The translations under genes were made by a program, and so were the position numbers. From positions 372,001 to 436,000 of the forward strand of contig CABIXY010000001.1 of the NCBI GenBank assembly GCA_902362805.1: a DNA stretch of 64,000 nt. Reading direction: 5' to 3'. Shown one piece after another: positions 60,021 through 64,000 of this stretch (its first letter is position 1; the number at the start of each line of letters is the position of its first letter). Origin of the DNA: Eubacteriaceae bacterium (GTDB lineage Bacteria > Bacillota > Clostridia > Peptostreptococcales > Anaerovoracaceae). The notes beneath the pieces were generated by a model. That model saw only the letters and a list, made by a program, of their open reading frames with translations. It made no database searches and was not told the DNA's origin.

Positions 60021-61310
60021 ATGCTATATTATAGACCGATGTATTCCGTCGTCGTTATCCCTCCCAAGGGCAAGAAATACGTGGTGAAAGCCATGAGCAG
60101 CAGAGGGGAAGCGACCAATCTGGTTACCAGCCTGACGCTGACGGAATCGAAAGGACAGCTCGCTCAGAGAGCGACAATCAAAATGTTCAATCGCTATATA
60201 GACGGACGCGGTTATCCCAGCAATTTATTTCCTGTGAAAAGCCGTGTCTTTATTTATGCAAAAGGCGCAGGCGTGGATAAAGGGAAAGAAGTCTTTCGCG
60301 GCTATGTCTGGGAGACCAATTACACCCGTTCAGATTCCAGCGAACTGACTTTGACTTGCTACGATAACCTGATCTACTTCATGAATTCAGAGACGCTGCA
60401 CTATTTCTCCAAGGGTAAGAAGACGAAGGAAATCGTGTCTACGATTCTGAAGAAAAGAGGGGTCAAGTTAAAGTATAACTACAGTAACATCACCCATCCG
60501 AAACTGCCGTTGTCGGGAACTTTGGCGGACATCCTCACGTCAAAGGTTTTGGACGAAGCAAAGAAAAAGATGGGCACGAAGTACGTGATCAAAAGCGTCA
60601 AGGACGTGGTTCACATAGACAGGGAGGGCAGCAACCAGACCATTTATCGAATTCCGAGGGGCGAAAATGGACTGCTGATTCAATATGCCAGATCAGTCAC
60701 CATGGACGGCATGGTGACTAACGTGGTCGTAACCGGAAAAACAGATGAAGACGGCAAGACAAAAGTTGAAACGCGAGTCCCCCGCAATAAGAAGACCTAT
60801 GGAACTTTGACCAGAATCATTCATAAAGACGAGGATACCAAACTGTCGGAGATTAAGAAAGAGGCTAAATACATACTTGATGAGAACTCTCTGCCTCATA
60901 AGGAATACGATATCACCGCCATGGACATTCCGTGGGTCAGAAAAGGTGATAAAGTTCTAGTACAATTTGACGAGAAAACCTTACACGGCTGCATCGTCAA
61001 TGAGATTACCCACAACGGTGACAACAACACCATGAATATGAACGTGCGCAGACTGAAAAAGCTGAAGAAGGCTTCTGACAAGAAGCTGACCTGTCCATCT
61101 AAAACACTTCGCAGCGGCAGTCAGGGCAGCGCTGTCAAGGACTTGCAGAAATGCCTGAATCAGGTGATGTCTTCCGGTCTGACTGTCGATGGCATCTTTG
61201 GCAGCAATACATACAAGGCTGTAAAGAGTTTTCAGAAGAAATATAAGCTGGTCGTTGACGGCATATTCGGACCAAAGTCCATTGCAAAGATGAAAAGTGC
61301 CTTAAAATAA
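60021..61310 (+). CDS. xkdQ: gpD-like tail hub with C-terminal peptidoglycan-binding domain, XkdQ-like
   Basis: The protein has 429 residues. Residues 1-350 follow XkdQ/gpD hubs (YVVKAMSSRGEATNLVTSLTL, VRKGDKVLVQFDEKTLHGC). Residues about 360-427 are a PG_binding_1 domain (GSAVKDLQKCLNQVMSSGLTVDGIFG). The fusion would keep the tail hub attached to the wall. GGAGGAAAGG precedes the ATG. Confidence 0.85.
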   Translation: MLYYRPMYSVVVIPPKGKKYVVKAMSSRGEATNLVTSLTLTESKGQLAQRATIKMFNRYIDGRGYPSNLFPVKSRVFIYAKGAGVDKGKEVFRGYVWETNYTRSDSSELTLTCYDNLIYFMNSETLHYFSKGKKTKEIVSTILKKRGVKLKYNYSNITHPKLPLSGTLADILTSKVLDEAKKKMGTKYVIKSVKDVVHIDREGSNQTIYRIPRGENGLLIQYARSVTMDGMVTNVVVTGKTDEDGKTKVETRVPRNKKTYGTLTRIIHKDEDTKLSEIKKEAKYILDENSLPHKEYDITAMDIPWVRKGDKVLVQFDEKTLHGCIVNEITHNGDNNTMNMNVRRLKKLKKASDKKLTCPSKTLRSGSQGSAVKDLQKCLNQVMSSGLTVDGIFGSNTYKAVKSFQKKYKLVVDGIFGPKSIAKMKSALK

Positions 61311-61312
61311 AA

Positions 61313-61365
61313 AGCCATGTGCATCTGACCCCCAAAAGTGTGGTAATATAAGTATAGTGAAAAAC
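61313..61365 (+). promoter_or_regulatory. Late promoter-like element, copy 2
   Basis: Same 53-bp element as 50491-50543 (8 mismatches, none in CATGTGCATC or GACCCCC). It begins directly behind the XkdQ stop and stands 25 nt before the ywbE-like gene. Confidence 0.6.
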
Positions 61366-61389
61366 TATAAAACGAGTGAGTGAGGAAAA

Positions 61390-61590
61390 ATGAGTTTAAA
61401 CGGACAGAACAGAGCCGACATCAAAATCGGCGCCAAAGTAAAGATCGTCTTGAAAGCCGACCAGCGCACAGGAAAGCTGACAGAAGGGGTCGTAGGAAAA
61501 CTGCTGACCAAAAGCAGTTTTCATCCCCATGGCATCAAGGTGATGCTGGAAGACGGCCAGGTCGGCCGTGTACAGGAAATTATAGAATAA
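61390..61590 (+). CDS. ywbE: YwbE-like small protein inside the tail operon
   Basis: The protein has 66 residues. RADIKIGAKVKIVLKADQRTGKLTEGVVG and SFHPHGIKVMLEDGQVGRVQEI fit the YwbE/DUF2196 family (landmarks KIGAKVKIVLK and HPHGIKVMLEDG). Usually a host gene; here it sits between two baseplate genes with its own upstream element and a terminator at 61602. Probably captured. Confidence 0.75.
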   Translation: MSLNGQNRADIKIGAKVKIVLKADQRTGKLTEGVVGKLLTKSSFHPHGIKVMLEDGQVGRVQEIIE

Positions 61591-61601
61591 AAGCAGCAGA
61601 G

Positions 61602-61629
61602 AAAACACCTGAATTGCAGGTGTTTTTTC
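61602..61629 (+). terminator. Terminator behind the ywbE-like gene
   Basis: AAAACACCTG/CAGGTGTTTT stem, loop about 5 nt, run of six T. Confidence 0.85.
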
Positions 61630-61656
61630 TTTTGTGGAAAAGGAGGTTCGGCAGAA

Positions 61657-62001
61657 ATGTCAAGCAACATAGAAAAATTAGGCGAGACCCTGCAGGGTCG
61701 CATGCATACGGTGAAAAAAAGCAGCAGCAGCGCTTTGATGGAGCTGGGAACCATTTCTTCGTCATTGGCTCTGGAGCCGGATCAGTCGCCAGGGCCAATA
61801 CCAGAAGGGGAGTATTCCATATGCAGGACTGTATCAAACAAAGTAATGAAAAAGAAGAAAGTTGTCACTGGCAGCGTGTATATGGAGGACATCCGCTATC
61901 AAAATTTGAAAGCGGGCGACAGGGTGCTGATCGTTTGGTGCGGCAGTGAACCTGTCGTCGTAGATTTAATCGCAGGGGAAGGAGAGGAAGACGATGAGTG
62001 A
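61657..62001 (+). CDS. xkdR: DUF2577 tail protein, XkdR-like
   Basis: The protein has 114 residues. The end LKAGDRVLIVWCGSEPVVVDLI matches the 'GD-x-V-x-V-x-x-x-x-x-x-x-x-VIDR' ending of DUF2577. AAAAGGAGG precedes the start. Overlaps the next gene by 8 nt. Confidence 0.75.
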   Translation: MSSNIEKLGETLQGRMHTVKKSSSSALMELGTISSSLALEPDQSPGPIPEGEYSICRTVSNKVMKKKKVVTGSVYMEDIRYQNLKAGDRVLIVWCGSEPVVVDLIAGEGEEDDE

Positions 62002-62455
62002 CGAAAATTTGTTTCCTGCTGATATGGAAGAGATGACGATGGAAGAGGAAGAAATGGAAGAACTGGAGGAACAGGATGATTACATCGGTGCGGCAGCCTT
62101 TGACCGCGATTTTGTCAGAGACGGTCAGAACAGCGTTCGAGGGGCCAGCGGCATCGACTCCTGGAAACAGTGGTGCATCAACTGCCTCACGACAGAAAGA
62201 GAGGCAAGCCCGCTTTACTCTTCCGATTTTGGTATTGCCATCACCGAAATACTACAGGCGACGACGAGGGAAGAAGCGGAAAGTCTGTTTAAGGCTGAGG
62301 CAAAAGAAGCTCTGGAAGCGGATCCCTACGAGCGTACAGACTATGTGAGCGAAATCAGTTTTGACTGGGGCACGGACAGCGTCAATGTGTATATAGAGGT
62401 CGTTGGCATCGATGGAGCCACGATCGATTTTGAAGTGAATTTAGAAGGCAGGTGA
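61994..62455 (+). CDS. xkdS: DUF2634/gp25-like baseplate wedge protein, XkdS-like
   Basis: A 153-residue protein with a very acidic N-terminus (MEEMTMEEEEMEELEEQDD). Core SWKQWCINCLTTEREASPLYSSDFGI near 53-78 is the DUF2634 pattern. Forms the sheath-baseplate joint. Confidence 0.82.
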   Translation: MSDENLFPADMEEMTMEEEEMEELEEQDDYIGAAAFDRDFVRDGQNSVRGASGIDSWKQWCINCLTTEREASPLYSSDFGIAITEILQATTREEAESLFKAEAKEALEADPYERTDYVSEISFDWGTDSVNVYIEVVGIDGATIDFEVNLEGR

Positions 62456-62460
62456 TAGAA

Positions 62461-63612
62461 ATGGCTGAAGAATTTAATATTCCGGATTTCTTAGACAGGG
62501 ATTTTGCGGATATCATGGATGAAATGACGGCCGACATGCCGGAAGATATCGATATGAGTGAGGGAAACCATCCTTATAATCTCATAGCGCCGACTGCAAG
62601 GCAGGAGGAATACTTTAGCGGCTTTATTTTAGCAGAAGCGCTCAAACGGGTCTTTCCAAAGTTCTGCGAAGGTTATCCAGAGTACGTGGACTACCATGCA
62701 GAGGTCAATGGCCTGCAGCGAAAAGCGGCAACCTTTGCCACGGGGAAGTTGGCAGTTACGGGTAAACCCGAGACGGTGATACCGGCAGATACAGCTTTTT
62801 CCACAGTGAGCACCGGGGACATTCCATCGGTTGGCTTTGTCTCAATAGAAGAGACAGAAATCGGAGGCAGCGGCAGCGCGGAGGTTTTGATCAGAGCGGC
62901 AGAAGCGGGAACGTCTGGCAATGTGGCAGAAAATACGATTATATTACAGGACAGCCCGCTGGACGGTCTGGAAAGCTTGACAAATCCCCAGGCGACATCA
63001 GGAGGAATCGACGAGGAATCCGATGCCAGCCTCATTGAGAGGATTGCAGAATATGAAGAGATGCAGGGGCTTTCCTTTGTTGGAAATGACACGGACTATA
63101 AACGATGGGCAGAAGAGGTGAACGGGACGGGCGTTGCGACCGTAGTGCCGCCGGCGGAAGACGACGACAGCGGGACCATAACCATCGTCCTGACGGATAC
63201 TTTGGGTAAGCCGGCGACGGAGGAGCTCTGTCGGCAGGTTTACGACTACATCGCAAGCCCCAATGACAGAGACAAACGAAAGGCGCCGGTCAATGGAGCG
63301 AAGCTCTCCGTGATTCCGCCAGTCGTCGTCAACATTTCGGTAACTGCGGAAATCGAACTCACCGAGGAGGCTACTTTGGAGACGGTGAAGACGGAATTCT
63401 TGAAAAATGCAGCGGCATATATGGCAGTGGTACCAGAGGATAAAGAAGTAAAGTACACCAAGATCGGTGCGATTCTCTCTGCAACCAATGGTGTGCAGGA
63501 TTATACGGCTGCGTCTTTGCAGGTTAACGGCGGAACGGAGAACATTGCCATTGCGGTCAATGAATTCCCGCAGATTCTTGCGGATAACGTCACGTTTACA
63601 GAAAGTGTATAG
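62461..63612 (+). CDS. xkdT: Baseplate J-like wedge protein, XkdT-like
   Basis: The protein has 383 residues from ATG 62461. Beta-rich middle (AVTGKPETVIPADTAFSTVS near 95-115), ESLTNPQATSGGIDEESDASLIERIAEY near 172-199 as the gpJ signature, and the end IAIAVNEFPQILADNVTFT. Mid-operon position fits. Confidence 0.88.
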   Translation: MAEEFNIPDFLDRDFADIMDEMTADMPEDIDMSEGNHPYNLIAPTARQEEYFSGFILAEALKRVFPKFCEGYPEYVDYHAEVNGLQRKAATFATGKLAVTGKPETVIPADTAFSTVSTGDIPSVGFVSIEETEIGGSGSAEVLIRAAEAGTSGNVAENTIILQDSPLDGLESLTNPQATSGGIDEESDASLIERIAEYEEMQGLSFVGNDTDYKRWAEEVNGTGVATVVPPAEDDDSGTITIVLTDTLGKPATEELCRQVYDYIASPNDRDKRKAPVNGAKLSVIPPVVVNISVTAEIELTEEATLETVKTEFLKNAAAYMAVVPEDKEVKYTKIGAILSATNGVQDYTAASLQVNGGTENIAIAVNEFPQILADNVTFTESV

Positions 63613-63620
63613 GTGGTCAG

Positions 63621-64000
63621 ATGGGATACTATACAAGTGAGTTAATAGAAGAGATCCTCAGAAGTGAAAAGGCAAAGGAAATTCTCGGCTGGTTTCCGCC
63701 AGTTTACAGCGACGCTTATGTTTTCCTGTGGCTGCTGCAGGAGGTTGGTGCCAGTATAGAGCGCATGGAGCAGTGGGCGGAGGAATTTGCCGACCAGGTT
63801 ATGCCGCAAAGGGCCACCTGGAGCCTGCCCTATTGGGAGGGACGTTATGGAATCATTCCCAATGAAAATCTTTCCAATAAACAGCGGCGGAACCAGATCG
63901 TCAATAAGCGCAGAACCCGTGCGCCGATGCCGCCTAAGAAGATTGAGGACATTATTACAAACATGACAGGAATTGAAACAAAGATAGAAGAGAACACTGG
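63621..64000 (+). CDS. xkdU: DUF2313/YmfQ-like baseplate protein, 5' part
   Basis: Runs off the window. Start ATG 63621 nine bases after the previous stop; AGGTGG upstream. Product begins MGYYTSELIEEILRSEKAKE and contains RMEQWAEEFADQVMPQRATWSLPYWEGRYGI (landmarks VMPQRATW and LPYWEGRYGI), as in DUF2313 proteins that follow gpJ in contractile tails. Tail fibre and lysis genes would be expected next. Confidence 0.8.
   Translation, partial: MGYYTSELIEEILRSEKAKEILGWFPPVYSDAYVFLWLLQEVGASIERMEQWAEEFADQVMPQRATWSLPYWEGRYGIIPNENLSNKQRRNQIVNKRRTRAPMPPKKIEDIITNMTGIETKIEENT

Noticed and set aside
61380..61949. 189-codon frame over the ywbE-like and DUF2577 genes
   Set aside because: Runs in a different frame across two recognisable genes and a terminator; Arg-rich composition typical of a shadow frame.
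1..64000. CRISPR array
   Set aside because: No regularly spaced repeats of suitable length were seen; the repeats near 34760 and 38751 are short and irregular.
50009..64000. Complete PBSX-type prophage
   Set aside because: Head and packaging genes are missing at their usual place; a tail-only locus explains the order better, though the right edge is not visible.

Overview
The window comes from a low-to-mid GC Firmicute of the class Clostridia, most likely a gut Eubacteriales. Support comes from strong AGGAGG ribosome binding sites throughout, PBSX-type tail genes, a GH18 YaaH/SleL-like enzyme, YHYH and ImmA/IrrE proteins, and mobile-element genes typical of clostridial integrative elements. 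It has two parts.

Part A (1 to about 39,010) is most of an integrative mobilizable or conjugative element whose left end lies outside the window. It opens with an AbiE-type toxin-antitoxin pair (AbiEi 3' end, AbiEii), a small zinc protein, a MobA/VirD2-like relaxase with a candidate oriT behind it, an XRE regulator and a SLOG-fold protein. Then comes the main feature: about 27.7 kb (4,318-32,021) of tightly packed, co-directional, mostly GC-rich genes that look like a giant polyimmunity locus. About 34 genes carry SUKH, DUF1963, DUF2185/Imm33-like, SUFU, DUF4241, DUF4253, DUF4259, DUF4261, DUF5713, Imm32-like, Imm17-like, CbrC, ankyrin and TPR domains. No toxin gene is visible. The centre is a single 2,062-residue protein that strings many of these domains together. 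A WYL-domain regulator closes the apparent operon, followed by the first convincing terminator. The right part of the element holds an XRE/ImmA pair with palindromic operators, an ArpU-like protein, a sigma-like protein behind a leader-peptide/hairpin region, a candidate structured RNA, a solitary PemK/MazF toxin, excisionase-type proteins and a tyrosine integrase. The integrase lies next to tRNA-Arg(CCT), the likely attachment site.

Part B (about 39,014-64,000) is chromosome with a phage-derived tail locus. First come two NlpC/P60-like proteins (one secreted, one without a signal peptide), an XRE repressor, a lipoprotein, a YHYH protein, a NUDIX hydrolase, a GGDEF protein and a GH18 enzyme. 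Next is an abortive-infection AbiF (Abi_2) gene with a structured leader RNA. Then ImmA/IrrE plus XRE regulators face a Cro-like gene and small zinc proteins. An ArpU/RinA-like late regulator leads directly into contractile-tail genes: sheath, tube, chaperone with a -1 frameshift, tape measure, LysM hub, gpD-like hub, DUF2577, DUF2634, baseplate J and DUF2313. No terminase, portal or capsid gene lies between late regulator and sheath, so a tailocin (phage-tail-like bacteriocin) is the best reading.

The tail operon is interrupted by two tandem promoter-gene-terminator cassettes encoding SHOCT-domain membrane proteins, and by a YwbE-like gene. A 53-bp element (45 of 53 positions identical) occurs both before the first tail gene and before ywbE and looks like an activator-dependent late promoter. 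Palindromic operators resembling TTTACTATAGTAAA link the phage-type control region to the NlpC/P60 gene 9 kb away.
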